DNA from: Ciona intestinalis | Lineage: Eukaryota > Chordata > Ascidiacea > Phlebobranchia > Cionidae | Assembly: GCF_000224145.3 (NCBI RefSeq) | Contig: NC_020170.2 | Coordinates: forward strand, 2,909,589-2,973,588 | DNA: 64,000 nucleotides | Reading direction: 5' to 3' | Part shown: positions 33,940 to 45,216 of the stretch, in pieces | How positions within the stretch are numbered: position 1 is the stretch's first letter | Layout of the letters: each line of letters opens with the position of its first letter | Made by a program: the position numbers and the translations under genes | The notes under the pieces: model-generated | The model's database searches: none | Told to the model about the DNA's origin: nothing | Seen by the model: only the letters and a program-made list of their open reading frames with translations

Positions 33940-36900
33940 ATGGCAGCACTAAAAGCAAGCGGTTTCATTCTAAAGTCATTTAGCCTCAACAGGCATGTTA
34001 TAAGACTCCGAAATATTTACACCACCCCTGCAGCATGTCGAGACTGGGTAATACCTATCGGAACAGAACAAGATGTAAAATCAGATTCTTACAAGAAAAA
34101 CTACGATGACATGTCAAAACTTGTTGGTGAACTTCGGAACAAAACTGAGAAAATTTCCTTAGGGGGTAACGATAAATCAAGAGAAAGGCACACATCCAAG
34201 GGGAAATTATTAGTTCGAGACCGAATTAAATTGTTAACAGATCCGGGGTCAGCTTTCCTGGAGTTTTCACAGCTTGCTGGGTATGATTTGTATGGAAAGG
34301 AAGAAGTACCGGCTGGTGGTATCATTACTGGGATTGGAAAGTAGGTATTTTTATAATATTTTAACTATACTTGTAGTTAGTTATACACTTGCAGTATAAT
34401 ATGTTTGAGGTTTCAGTTAGGTGGAGTAACAACTCAAATTTGCCTAAAAGATAATAAGTTATAACTGTCGCTTGTTGCATCCAAAAAAATTTGTCACCCA
34501 CGATGTGCCTTGTAAAGAGACATGTGGTCATTTGTGGTGTGTATGTATATACAAAAAAACTTGTTATAACAAGTGTCATTGCCCTGCCACATAGAATGCT
34601 AATAAATAAGTCAAATTTATCTGTTTAAAGCAGACCAGATTTAACACGCTATAGATATATATTCCTAAATTTAAATTTTCCCTAGAATTGCTGGAACAGA
34701 GTGCATGATAGTAGCGAATGACGCAACGGTAAAAGGTGGATCATATTATCCAATCACAGTCCAAAAGCATCTTCGTGCACAAGCGATCGCGAGAGAAAAC
34801 AACCTCACTTGTGTCTACCTGGTTGACTCCGGAGGAGCAAATCTTCCGAGACAAGCGGATGTCTTCCCGGATCGAGATCACTTTGGGAGGATTTTTTATA
34901 ACCAAGCGACCATGTCTGCTGCTGGAATGTCCCAGGTCAAATATATTTAATTCACCTATTTTTTTAAGGTTTTTTTAAAAAATACACTAATGTTTAAGAG
35001 GATTTTTTTAATCCATTATTTCACTGATTATCAGATGCAATATTATTTAATATTTTTCTGTGGCCTGTTGAAATTGGTTACTGAACACGGTTAGTTAGCA
35101 CGCCTGCCTGTAACCTAGAGGTAATGGGTTCAAGGCTCGTTTTTGCTACCATTGTGGGTGTATTTGTCCTTGGGCAAGACACTTAATAACAATTTTTCCA
35201 ACCCATTGGTCAGTAATGGGTTTTTCAAATTATCAGCCACACATTTAAAAAAAAAGAGAAAAAATCCCCCAGAAATAAGTGCGCACAATGTAACATACTT
35301 GGTAACTCGTAAGCTGGCGCGAGGTGTATAAACATCCGTGTTATTACAGCTGTCGTTTTCCAGCCACGCGAGGATAAAGTAAGTTTCATTCAGGATTAGG
35401 GCAGCAGTACTTCAACAAGCAGTTTTGCTTTTATATTGTATATATTTATTATTTACCCCCCTTAATGTACTGTATATATTTCACAGATAGCTGTAGTGAT
35501 GGGTTCATGCACTGCAGGTGGAGCTTATGTACCAGCTATGTCAGATGAAAGTATCATCGTGCATAACCAAGGAACTATTTTCTTGGGTGGACCCCCACTT
35601 GTTAGAGCTGCAACTGGTAAACATAAATTTTGACTAGATGTCGAACTGATATTTAAACATTGTCATTTATTATATGCCATATAGTTGTAATTAAAAGATA
35701 TGGTAAATTAAAAAAAAGCTTCCAAAAAGTGTTAAAATGAATCTAAAAATTAGTGTTGAGATAAAACAATGTTCATAGTATAATTGGTATTTAGGATATT
35801 ATTAGTCCCGGGTCTACTGGTATATAATTGTGTAACTATTTTTTGTTTACCACCAAGTGGGACGGTAAACTAGAAGGAAAACATGTCCCATCTTACCCCA
35901 CCCTACTATATCACCAGGTGAAGTAGTAACAGTGGAGGAATTAGGAGGCGCTGACTTACATTGTAAAACATCAGGAGTAACCGACCACTACGCCAATGAT
36001 GATCCTCATGCTTTGCACATAGCAAGATCTATTGTGAAAAATCTAAACTTAAAAAAGAATCCGGATATTGTGATTGAAAAACCAGTGGTAAGATGATATT
36101 TATCATTTTTGTTGGACAGTTTTTTTTATTTTTTTAGAATGTTAAACAATTTATAATGCATGGTTAAAGGGCTATTTTGGTGCATATTTCACTTCTAAGT
36201 GATTTTTGTTGAACCACAAATTATAAATTATACTATTTCATCAAAAAGTGATCATATATGTACATATATATATTATATCTTATATGTGTGTCTTTTTATA
36301 TAGCAACTTATAACTGTGTTTATTTTTTAGGATCCTTTATTTGACAGTAAAGAGTTATACGGTATTGTTGGAACAGATTTGAAAAAACAATATGATTGTC
36401 GTGAAGTTATAGCTCGTATAGTGGATGGTAGTAGGTAGGATGATCTAAAAATTAAATATTGTTTAATCTTTTTGATGTATTTCACCATCTATTCTATGTG
36501 GGTGAGGTCCCGCAGTGTGGCACGGCATTGATCCTAGGAATTAGGCCAGGAGTGGCCCATTACTCGACATCCGGGGTGCTTCCGCATGGACCGGATTTCT
36601 TTTTTAGACCTTGTTTTTTGCATTACAAATAATAATTTGGGCTGAAAAGTTACCTTATGGCACATAGAGTAGAGCTTATAGTTTTGCTGTGAAAACTTTA
36701 ACGTAAATGCTAACAACTAAAAACGTTTCTAATAGAGGTTATGAAATATACAACCTGTCAAATATACAACTTTAATCAAAGTTTTTTTAGTAATGTAACA
36801 TAGGGGCATGCAGGACAATATTCCATTCTTTCATTCCTCATATTCTAATTTCAAAAAAATACATTTTTTTTTAAAATTAAATTTACGATTTTACACAGAT

Positions 36901-38675
36901 TCGATGAGTTTAAAAAGATGTACGGAGACACCCTTGTATGCGGCTTCTCTCGAATATTCGGAATGCCTGTTGGAATCATCGCAAATAACGGGGTGTTGTT
37001 CTCAGAGTCTGCACTCAAAGGAACTCATTTCATTGAACTTTGTTGCCAGCGCAAGATTCCTCTGCTTTTCCTACAAAATATAACAGGTAATAAGAAAAAT
37101 CTGGAGTATTATACCACAAGGGGTTAACTTTGGCTGAAATACCTTTACCTTGCATAGTCACATTCCAATAGAATCTCAGTCTTCACATGTAATTCCAAAA
37201 AATAGCATTAATTTAACTAAATTACCATAAATAGTAGTAGCAACAAAGCATGCACCAAAGTGTCTAGAGCTGGCTGCCATGTGCATTAGTCCAACAAAGC
37301 ATTATTGGTGCTTATTTAGTGCTAGCATTAAATATAGGCTACCACATTTTATTCTAGCATTAAATATAGGCTACCACATTTTATTCTAGCATTAAATATA
37401 GGCTACGCCATTTTATGCTAGTATTAAATATAGGCTACCCCATTTTATGCTAGCATAAAATATATATACCCCATTTTCTAATCTAACTTTGGCTATCAAT
37501 TAAAACCAATTTTTACTATCTTAAGGTTCACATTAAGTATAAACAAATGCGTCCCTGTTAAAAAAATGTCTTACTGCGTTTGTGTGTCATCAAGCTAACT
37601 CAATACGTATACTTTATAATTCAATAAACAGGTTTCATGGTTGGTCGCGCTGCTGAAGCTGGTGGAATTGCCAAGGATGGGGCGAAGATGGTCACAGCAG
37701 TTGCTTGCGCACAAGTTCCCAAGATAACTGTGCTAATAGGTGGTTCATATGGTGCAGGGAATTATGGGATGTGTGGGAGGTCGTATAACCCAAGGTGGGA
37801 GAACTTATTTGTGGCAATTTGGAGTATTGTTTTGTTATGAAATTTATGAGGGTTTGTGGCAGTTTGGAGTATTTTTTGTTATGTGTGGTGCTGCTTTGAA
37901 AATACTTGTTTTTATGTCATAAAATTACACGATTTTATTGGACTCATTAAATACAATTACGAAGAAACATGTGTACAGTCATGCAATAGCAAAGTAATTA
38001 AAGTAAAATTGATGTGACTTTCAAATGCTTACGATCTTTTTTGTGATATCTTCTATAAACCATACTTAAATAACCCAAAAAAAATTTAAATTTAAAAAAA
38101 AATGTTTTTAAGTTTTTTTGAGATATTTCTAAACCATTCCATCATATTCTACCCCCCATGTAACTTCCCAGGTTCTTGTACATGTGGCCGAACTCTCGTA
38201 TCTCAGTGATGGGAGGAGAACAAGCAGCCACAGTGCTCGCCACCATCACCAAGGATCAGAGGGAGAGGGAGGGAAAGGAGTTCACGAAAGATGAGGAAGA
38301 TCAATTAAAGAATCCTATTATTGCAAGGTTGGTTTTCTATGCAATATAATGAGTTAGCTTGAGCGTGTTTTTCTTTTCGAAAACTTTTACCTCATTTGGA
38401 AGTTCTTAAAAATATTTTTCTTTTTCTTAAAAACATTTCTAGCCCAAAAATTTATGAGTTTATAATGTTTATTATTGTTTGGCATTAGAACAATTAAGAT
38501 AACTCTTTTCTTCTTTAGGTTTGAGAAAGAAGGTAACCCATACTACGCGAGTGCCAGGTTATGGGACGACGGTGTGATTGACCCTGCTGACACCCGTACA
38601 GTCGTAGGGCTAAGTTTAAGTGCTACGTTAAACGCACCTATTCCCAGAACAAAATTCGGCGTTTTCAGAATGTAG
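33940..38675 (+). CDS. MCCC2: Methylcrotonoyl-CoA carboxylase beta subunit, mitochondrial
   Basis: Nine exons form 572 residues (human 563): 33940-34340, 34686-34935, 35487-35616, 35918-36087, 36331-36434, 36899-37086, 37632-37794, 38172-38327, 38519-38675. This is the carboxyltransferase half of the biotin enzyme that carboxylates 3-methylcrotonyl-CoA in leucine breakdown in the mitochondrial matrix. Family-defining stretches include [77 protein letters not shown] and [20 protein letters not shown], with the C-terminus KFGVFRM. The N-terminus ([20 protein letters not shown]) is a plausible mitochondrial presequence. TTATTTTACAG (ending 33854) is a candidate acceptor in the 5' UTR. Confidence 0.97.
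34440..34605 (+). mobile_element. Degraded SINE tail
   Basis: Only the GTTATAACAAGTGTCATTGC and CCCTGCCAC motifs are clear. MCCC2 intron 1. Confidence 0.4.
35083..35395 (+). mobile_element. tRNA-headed SINE, best full-length copy
   Basis: Head GGTTAGTTAGCACGCCTGCC with box B-like GGGTTCAAGGCTC, body CCTTGGGCAAGACACTTAAT and AACCCATTGGTCAGTAATGG, A-rich spacer, tail AACATACTTGGTAACTCGTA, GCTGGCGCGAGGTGTATAAA and GAGGATAAAGTAAG. It probably belongs to the composite SINE class known from Ciona (Cics-1), not confirmed here. MCCC2 intron 2. Confidence 0.85.
35818..35910 (+). mobile_element. MITE, subfamily B, right half
   Basis: TTTGTTTACCACCAAGTGGG to CATCTTACCCCACCCTACTA. Its end lies seven bases before the first base of MCCC2 exon 4, so its pyrimidine-rich inverted repeat serves as the intron's polypyrimidine tract. 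Confidence 0.85.
36487..36590 (+). repeat. GGGTGAGGTC interspersed repeat
   Basis: ATTCTATGTGGGTGAGGTCC, AATTAGGCCAGGAGTGGCCC. MCCC2 intron 5. Confidence 0.55.
37322..37480. repeat. 32-bp tandem repeat, about five units
   Basis: Unit CTAGCATTAAATATAGGCTA followed by CCACATTTTATT. Units drift progressively toward the right end, the last being clearly degenerate. MCCC2 intron 6. Confidence 0.9.
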
Positions 38676-39607
38676 ATATATTGCAGCATGTTTTACATTT
38701 GAAGCCATTACCCATTACACGAGGTGATTTAACCATCACACATCATAAGAAGAACTTTTTTCATTTGGACTTCGGGTTCTGTCAGGTTAAGACTGTCAAA
38801 CTTCTGGCACATAACAATGATAAAATTGTATTTAAAACGTTTTTTTTATCAAACTTCACTCTTCAAAGATGACAACATGAAGATCTCTACATTTCCTCAT
38901 CGTGTATTTGGATGTTTACCTGCTTTTAATCATATAGATATATTTATTTATCGGAATCATTGGTTTTCCTTCCTCAAAATAAAGTGGTACAAAAGGGTGG
39001 TAAAGTATTGTGGCAACCTTCAAATCAAGTTTGATAGAAATGCTTCTATATTACACTTGTTGTTTTAATCAAATGGCTGACAACTCATAAGAGATCACTG
39101 GGTTGAATAATTTATGTTCAGTGCCTTGCCCAAGATCACACACGTCCAACATGGTATCAATGACGAGTCTCGAACCATCAACCGCTGTGCTACAGACAAG
39201 AGCACTGATCACGGTGCCTCGACCGCTTGGAGTACAGTACTACCAGTTCAGGGACATGGTAGTAAAATGCTTGGTTCCTTTTTCAAATCAAGCCATTTTA
39301 CTACAACCACTGAAGCACCGATGTTCACAACAAAACGTAGGTACATTTCCTGTCTTTTTCTACCACGTTCTCTATTACGTACATAGTTGTTTAGGTGAAC
39401 ACAACGATTTGTGTCGTTATTTTTTGCGTAAGTAGACGGAAGAGATATCTTGCTTTAACAACACGGTAATGTATTACTGTTACTAGGGTATTTTACAAGC
39501 AGCCAACAGTTGTTCGACTAGATAATATTTAGGCTTTAGCATTTCTTACACTACAGAATAGCTGGCGTATTCGTTAATTTTACATTATTATGTTCTATGC
39601 AGGTAGT
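38676..39607. other. MCCC2 3' region and spacer
   Basis: No gene recognised. It contains a reverse SINE at 39073-39235. A CTATGCAG acceptor-like site at 39595-39602 lies six bases before the next gene's ATG. Confidence 0.4.
39073..39235 (-). mobile_element. SINE, head and body
   Basis: Reverse strand: box B-like GGTTCGAGACTCGTC, AGTGCCTTGCCCAAGATCAC and GAGATCACTGGGTTGAATAA blocks. Confidence 0.65.
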
Positions 39608-40977
39608 ATGAACGGTTACTTAGTAGTTTTCGTGGTAACTTTTCTTATCGTATTTACTTTTGCAATCGAAACTGCGTATAGGTGTTTGGACGTTGACGAT
39701 GACTTAGAATGTAAAAGGCGTGGGAACGAAGGTTTATGTGGCTACACAGATAAGGGTTTCACATGCGGCTGCTTGTTTCATGATAAACCTGCTTCTGTAA
39801 GTTAATTGATGTATTTTACAAATTGCCGTCCAATAATGCTAACAGGGGGGTAGCTACATATTCTTATGAGTATAGTTTTGGTTATAGAACAACTGGTTTA
39901 ACGTTACTTGACATTGCTTAATTTGGCCAATTTACCACTGCTGCGTTAGCCTACATATAGTTTTATACAGTTTGATGTCATATGATGTATACATGATATA
40001 AACATGCTGTTTTATTATAACACGGCGCATTATTAAACCAGTAAATCCTTGTCAGGTACAAAGTCATTGGGATGCTAAAATGCAAATTCGATCGTTTTCC
40101 CAATTTTGTGAACCAGTAACACTTCCTTTCCATGAGGATACATGTAAACCAGAGTCCGTATATAAACATGTTTATATACGGACTCTGATGTAAACTATAC
40201 CTCGGAAACCCAAACGTAAGTACTAGCAACAAAAATGACTGCAACAATAAACACATCGGGATTTTTATAAAGGAAAAGGAGGACTGGAAAATGGTTTGTC
40301 CAAACAGTGGCTTCATTCAAAGTTGGGGCGCATTCCCACCTGTATCCGGTAGCTTTCATGCAAGAATATGGTAAGGTGGTCTTACAATTCAAGATTCTAC
40401 TACTGAAATTGTAAAAACACAGTAGTTTTTTCCCAACGGCTTTTAATGCCACAGCGTTACAAATTTACAAAAGAGTGTGTACCTGGTCGTTTTTAAACCA
40501 ATCACCAACTTGTTCCTATTTTACTAAACTAGGCGTGTTATTTTGTTCCTATCTGAATCAGATACGGTATATGTAGTAGGAAACGGGACAACTTTAGCCC
40601 ATACAATATAGTAGAGTGGGGAAGATGGGACACGCCCACCCTAATATATCAAAAAATATAATGAAACGTGCTCGATCTTACACCACCCTATTATAATAGT
40701 TTAAACCCCAAACTATATGAAAACTGTCAAAATCTCTTGTCACTTTTTCCTGTTTTACCAAATTTCTCCCTACTTAAATACTCTGGATCACCCTATATAC
40801 AAACTCTGCTGAGAATAAAATGGTGTCCCATAAAGGTACCGATGTTGCAACGCAAAATGTCCGAGTTGGACTTGCAAGTGGTCGCCTTTTACTCAATCGA
40901 GAAAAGATTTCAACGTCCCTGTATATGACGAATACGTTCGAGCTGTGAGAAGCACCCACTTACACGATAAGATGTAG
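39608..40977 (+). CDS. Secreted cysteine-rich protein, paralogue A (exon interrupted by a small insertion)
   Basis: Four exons: 39608-39796, 40056-40215, 40273-40370, 40836-40977. The start gives a signal-anchor-like MNGYLVVFVVTFLIVFTFAI, then DDDLECKRRGNEGLCGYTDK and FTCGCLFHDKP. Exon 2 has WDAKMQIRSFSQFCEP and HEDTC, exon 3 has MVCPNSGFIQSWGAF, and exon 4 has YRCCNAKCPSWTCKWSPF, with stop TAG at 40975. Exon lengths 189, 98 and phases match paralogue B at 46.1 kb. Exon 2 carries 46 extra bases (40150-40195): a 38-bp perfect palindrome plus an 8-bp duplicate. Read through, they shift the frame and reach a stop at once; without them the frame equals B. The family is not recognised and no known domain fits. 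The cysteine content suggests an extracellular disulfide-rich protein. This allele is probably non-functional unless the insertion is polymorphic. Confidence 0.7.
40150..40187. mobile_element. 38-bp perfect palindrome with 8-bp target duplication (hAT-like mini-MITE)
   Basis: Each 19-base arm (CAGAGTCCGTATATAAACA) is the exact reverse complement of the other. It is flanked by direct repeats ATGTAAAC at 40142-40149 and 40188-40195. An 8-bp duplication and a CAGAG terminus are hAT-superfamily habits, so this looks like an element reduced to its inverted repeats. It lies inside coding exon 2 of paralogue A. Confidence 0.85.
40609..40649. mobile_element. MITE remnant reduced to its two ends
   Basis: GTAGAGTGGGGAAGATGGGA is joined almost directly to CGCCCACCCTAATATA with the whole interior missing. 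A second left-end-like piece (ACGGGACAACTTTAGCCCAT) lies at 40570-40606. Both lie between exons 3 and 4 of paralogue A. Confidence 0.7.
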
Positions 40978-41010
40978 GTGTTTCTCAATATTGGCTATAA
41001 CCTGAATATA

Positions 41011-41194
41011 ATACTGTGGGGTGTAATAGGATACCTTTAGCACTTAAATCCCATATTTTCTGAGCGTGTTTTGACAACGTTCTTTTAGAGTCGTAAGGCT
41101 AGGGTTATGAACATCTTTGAGAGTTCTTTGTTTACTACTCTAAGGGAACAAGAATTAAGAATGAAAAAAATATACCATCTTACCCCAACTTAGC
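41011..41194 (+). mobile_element. MITE, subfamily B, full length
   Basis: Subfamily B reference: ends TACTGTGGGGTAAGATGGGA and CCCATCTTACCCCACCCTA, interior GCACTTAAATCCCATATTTT. This copy is ATACTGTGGGGTGTAATAGG to CATCTTACCCCAACTTAGCA. Confidence 0.82.
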
Positions 41195-41790
41195 ATTTTT
41201 CACGTGCGGTATATAACTATAAGACATGTATAGGCCGACGTTGGTATAGGCCAACGTCTAGAAGGCTACCTTTTTTCGTCCAAAAACGTTGGCAGTCAGT
41301 CCAAAATTTTAGCTTCGTAAAAAATACAAAATTATCGGACTAATTAATTTTTTATTTACAAAACATAACGGTTTATCAATCTAACAGGGACAACATTTGG
41401 TCTCTTGAATTATGTCAATGCGTTCCTACTCCACCTTCCAAAGGTGAACTATGACGTTACCATACGTCACAATCACATTACTAAAATCGTGATCGAAGTT
41501 CGAATGATGCAGCATTTTGTTTCTGTCAGCAAAAACTAATCAAGCAGAAAGTTATTGCGCCAACACCACGTGATAAAAAGTGGTTATTATACCCTTGCTA
41601 CTCGTTATATCTTTACACTGTCACCACCGCAGGAAAAATTCATAAAAAAGTTGTACTATAGTGTTTTGTATGTACCGCTGCATTTTGTCTATATAGAGTA
41701 CTATTATTATTGTTGCACAATAAGACAGTTAGTTAATTTGTACATTTTCAGATTTTTAAAAACTTATGTCAAAATCGATATAGGTATATA

Positions 41791-41995
41791 TAGTACTGTG
41801 GGGTAAGATGGATATTGTTAGCACACAATATTGCATATTTTGTAATCGTGTTTTATAACAACTATAACAACACTTTTAAGAGCCGTGACGAGGATACGGT
41901 TAGGCTATATAATTCTGTAAATATTCTGTGCATACTACCAAGTGGGACGGTAAAATAAGATATAAAACATGCCCCATCTTGCCCCGAACTACCTT
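41791..41995 (+). mobile_element. MITE, subfamily B, full length
   Basis: TAGTACTGTGGGGTAAGATG to GCCCCATCTTGCCCCGAACT. It keeps the GTGTTTTATAACAACTATAA and TACTACCAAGTGGGACGGTA interior. Confidence 0.88.
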
Positions 41996-42361
41996 TATAG
42001 TCTCACATATAGCTCAGTAACTTTTGTTATATATATATATATATATATACGGTCTAGAGTTAACAGTTTGTATATCGTAACTTATGCACTGATCAATATA
42101 TATATATATTATACCGTTGTACCAATACATAATCGGATTTTCTATTATTTTCCTATACCCTATTCATTTACTATTTTTGATATTCTATACAATATTAAAA
42201 CTACAAACTTTATTTTACCAAAAAGCTCATTTTATGTTTACTAAGTTCCACTCATGGGTTGTTTTATAACTTTATGCCAATCTAGTTGTTCAAACTTTGA
42301 AGATTCTTCAGTAGATCTCTTCTACAAGCTTCAGGTAGTAGGTTACCCGTTTCGTGTAATA

Positions 42362-42512
42362 TAGTAGGGTGGTGGAAGACGGGACAACTTTACAGTTATA
42401 TGAAGTCGTGAGAATAAGATTTGGAATTCATTGAATGTAATTTGTTTACTACCAAATGAGAAGAAAAAACACAATAAAAAAGTGTCCCATCTTCCCCCAT
42501 TCTACCATATAT
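42362..42512 (+). mobile_element. MITE, subfamily A, internally deleted
   Basis: TAGTAGGGTGGTGGAAGACG to CATCTTCCCCCATTCTACCA, about 150 bp. The ATCCTGATCGTG block is missing. Confidence 0.85.
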
Positions 42513-42550
42513 TGATATTGAAATATTATATTAGCGCACATCTGTATATA

Positions 42551-42725
42551 CTAGTGTGGGGTAAGATAGGGACAGGTTATTATCCTCCCTCGTAGTATCA
42601 TTTGGTAGCTAACAAAGAACGTAACCGGAAAACGAAAGTCGTTATAACACGGGTTTAACACCTCCTGCCGGCTTACAAGTTACCATGTATATGTTACTTT
42701 GTGGGGGATTTTTTTCTATGTATTT
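42551..42725. mobile_element. MITE B fragment joined to a reverse SINE tail
   Basis: CTAGTGTGGGGTAAGATAGG starts a truncated MITE (to about 42619). It runs into a reverse-strand SINE tail (GTCGTTATAACACGGGTTTA, GCTTACAAGTTACCATGTAT). Confidence 0.65.
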
Positions 42726-42812
42726 CCTAGTATTCCCTATAAGAGGAAATGAAATAAGGCAGACCAGCCCACTTTTAAGCATATTTACAACACTTTATTC
42801 TATATCCCACAG

Positions 42813-43996
42813 TGGAGCGACAACGCCAATCTTTTCTTGGTATACCGCACCTTTACTTTCATATACACATTCACTTGGTGGATCATGGATGTGACATTAA
42901 GTACTGATCCATTTTACTACGCCTATCTCACACATTGGGCTGAGTTGGTGATGGTTTTATATTTTGGTAATTAATAAAATACATCTTTTATAATTGTCGA
43001 TGTAGCAGACAATTTTTCTACTAGGGTGGGGAAAGATAGGGATTCCCAATCGCGTTTTAACATATACTTTTCACTTTAAAACAAAATAAGCAAATATTAA
43101 AACGGATGCATGTTGACACAATGTAATTCCATTAGGTTTTGTCTTAATAATTGCTATGTATGCGAAATATAAAGTGGAAGACTTCAAAATTCCGACCGCA
43201 AATGTAACCGGAACCCTCTTTGTCAACCCGGTTTTTGAGTCAGGAGAAAATTCTGGTGTACACTGTAAGTTGAGGTTCGATATTGTGTTTCTTTAGAATT
43301 GTACTGATTCCATAACATACACGTACGTCAAAGCCAGGTCTATAAATGTCACAATTTCCCAAGGCACTAGGCCTATATTAGTGTTTACGACTGTGTAGTG
43401 AGTCTCTTATATACGTTACATTTACTACAAACAATAAAACATTTACAGGTAGTTATATGGTACAAGTATGCTTATAAAAACAGGCATGCCTTTAAATTTA
43501 GTTAAAGCACAAAATAGAAGCTTCTTTTATTCCAGGCGAGCAGCAAAAGCACACGAAGACGATAAAGTTGTTTTACTTTTGTTCTATAGTTACATTTAAT
43601 ATGTTTATTAACCTAGCATTTGGAGTATCTGCATTATACTGGGCCAACGCCTTGGCTACCGGTTCAAATGTATCTAAGTCTGCGCTTAATATACATGTGC
43701 ACCTTATAAACTCTGTTCTAGCTTTTGTTGAGTTGTTTTTTACCAGAATTGTGGTTGTACCGTCATACATTTACCAAGCAGTGTGTTTTTATTTCATTTA
43801 TGTGATTTTTACGTTGATACTGCACTGGGCAAACGTTAATTCTGCGATATATGAGTTACTTAATTGGAAAGCAAACCCGAACCAGGCAACTACTATTATC
43901 ATTATAGCCATTTGCGTAGGGTGCCCGATAATGTATTTCAGTATTTGGGTTCTGTACAAAATACGAGTGTGTTTGTGGCACAAATTAAAGGCTTGA
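42813..43996 (+). CDS. Rolling-stone-like multipass membrane protein (5' end not found)
   Basis: Three joined exons, 42813-42966, 43136-43264 and 43536-43996, keep one frame (247 residues) to a TGA at 43994. The first has LFLVYRTFTFIYTFTWWIMD and AYLTHWAELVMVLYF, the Y-L-T-W membrane signature of the rolling stone (Rost) family. The last has NIHVHLINSVLAFVELFFTR and YFIYVIFTLILHW, the family's most conserved region, and ends CVGCPIMYFSIWVLYKIR. About five to six hydrophobic spans are visible. Drosophila Rost is needed for myoblast fusion; the role here is unknown. An upstream exon with the initiator Met must exist because the first exon starts at an acceptor (CCCACAG) with no Met in frame. 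Confidence 0.78.
43020..43065 (+). mobile_element. MITE left-end fragment
   Basis: ACTAGGGTGGGGAAAGATAG and CAATCGCGTTTTAACA only. First intron of the rolling-stone-like gene. Confidence 0.65.
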
Positions 43997-44168
43997 ATGC
44001 GTACGCAATATATACCAGTGCACCCTTTTTTCATTCCGGCATGTATATGATTCTTTAGCTGTAATTTTTGTAATATAGTTTGGTTATACCAACGGTGTGG
44101 CGTTGGTCATACTTATATTATGGCCCAGTCATATTCCTATGAGTTATTAGGAATCTGATGGTACATAT

Positions 44169-44343
44169 ACTTGGGCGGGAAAAGTTGGGACATGTTTTTA
44201 TTTAACTTTCCTGTCGCATTTGGTAGTAAACAAAGTTTATTTACAGGATTATATACCCGTATCTGAAAGTTTGCTGTCATTACCAAATATGACTATAAAA
44301 GAGGAAGAAAACATAGACCATCTTACGACAACCTACTGTATAC
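44169..44343 (-). mobile_element. MITE, degenerate
   Basis: CTTGGGCGGGAAAAGTTGGG, GTCGCATTTGGTAGTAAACA, to ACCATCTTACGACAACCTAC. More diverged than its neighbours. Confidence 0.7.
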
Positions 44344-45216
44344 GTATAAATGCATGGTGAATACGAATATGCCAACAGTGTATTACGTGCGTATTTGCTG
44401 TATGCAGCCAAGTGTTGAGTCAACCAAACAACGTTAATACCGTGCAAAGGAACCACTGTCTTTTTGTTAAACCGGCGCCCGAATGAATAAACCATTAATA
44501 TAGTAGGATGGAGGAAGTGTTATAAACAATTCTACTTTAAGAATAGAGATTTTGCTGTGAAATATAGGCCATTGAAGTTTAACCGGCTATAACGTTACGA
44601 GCTTGGCTGAGTAAATTCCGCTTATTATTAAGCACATAGACGCCAAGCGTAGGTGTTAATATCTTGTTTGTGTTTATATGTATTCTTAGTTTGAAATTTA
44701 TAGAGTGTTATTAAGCACATACTGCCTTTTAGGTGTCAAATATATCCTTCTATAAATTGCTACTCGTTATCGCTTTTTATCAATTTTCCTACAGCACAAA
44801 GTGAAAGTCGTCTGTGCGATTTACGTAAATATAAACACAATTAGCATCGAAGAATTCTTAGAAAGCCTTCGACGTAAAATTTATCTCAAATGTCAATACC
44901 ATAATACATAATTTGAATATATTAACAGTTCATATAATAAATCATATCGATTCGTGCTATTAAACCCCAGGAGGTCATAACCAAAAGTCACGTGGCGTGA
45001 AAAGATTTTCAAACTAAAATATACACGACTGCGCTTGAAGCGGACGACTTAATCTGCTGTAATATAAAGTTCATATTACAGGACCGCTTAAAAGCGCTAA
45101 GTTGGATTATTTTAAGTTCGCTTGAAGCGCAAGATAGTGGTTCGACCCTTATTCGATTTTTATACTGCGATTAAATCAGTTTTTCTATATGCGCGTATAG
45201 TTGTGTGAATGCAGTT

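Larger units (their letters stand above)
40978..42812. other. Spacer rich in MITE copies
   Basis: No exon recognised. The 5' end of the rolling-stone-like gene should lie here but was not found. Three MITE copies and a TA run (42022-42048) occupy much of it. Confidence 0.4.

Noticed and set aside
41412-41443. MSMRSYSTFQ segment as the first exon of the rolling-stone-like gene
   Set aside because: A donor is present but its phase does not match the acceptor at 42813, and two unrelated MITEs intervene.
43573-44034. Long reverse-strand open frames opposite the rolling-stone-like exon
   Set aside because: They mirror the hydrophobic coding exon on the + strand, which has family motifs and good splice sites.
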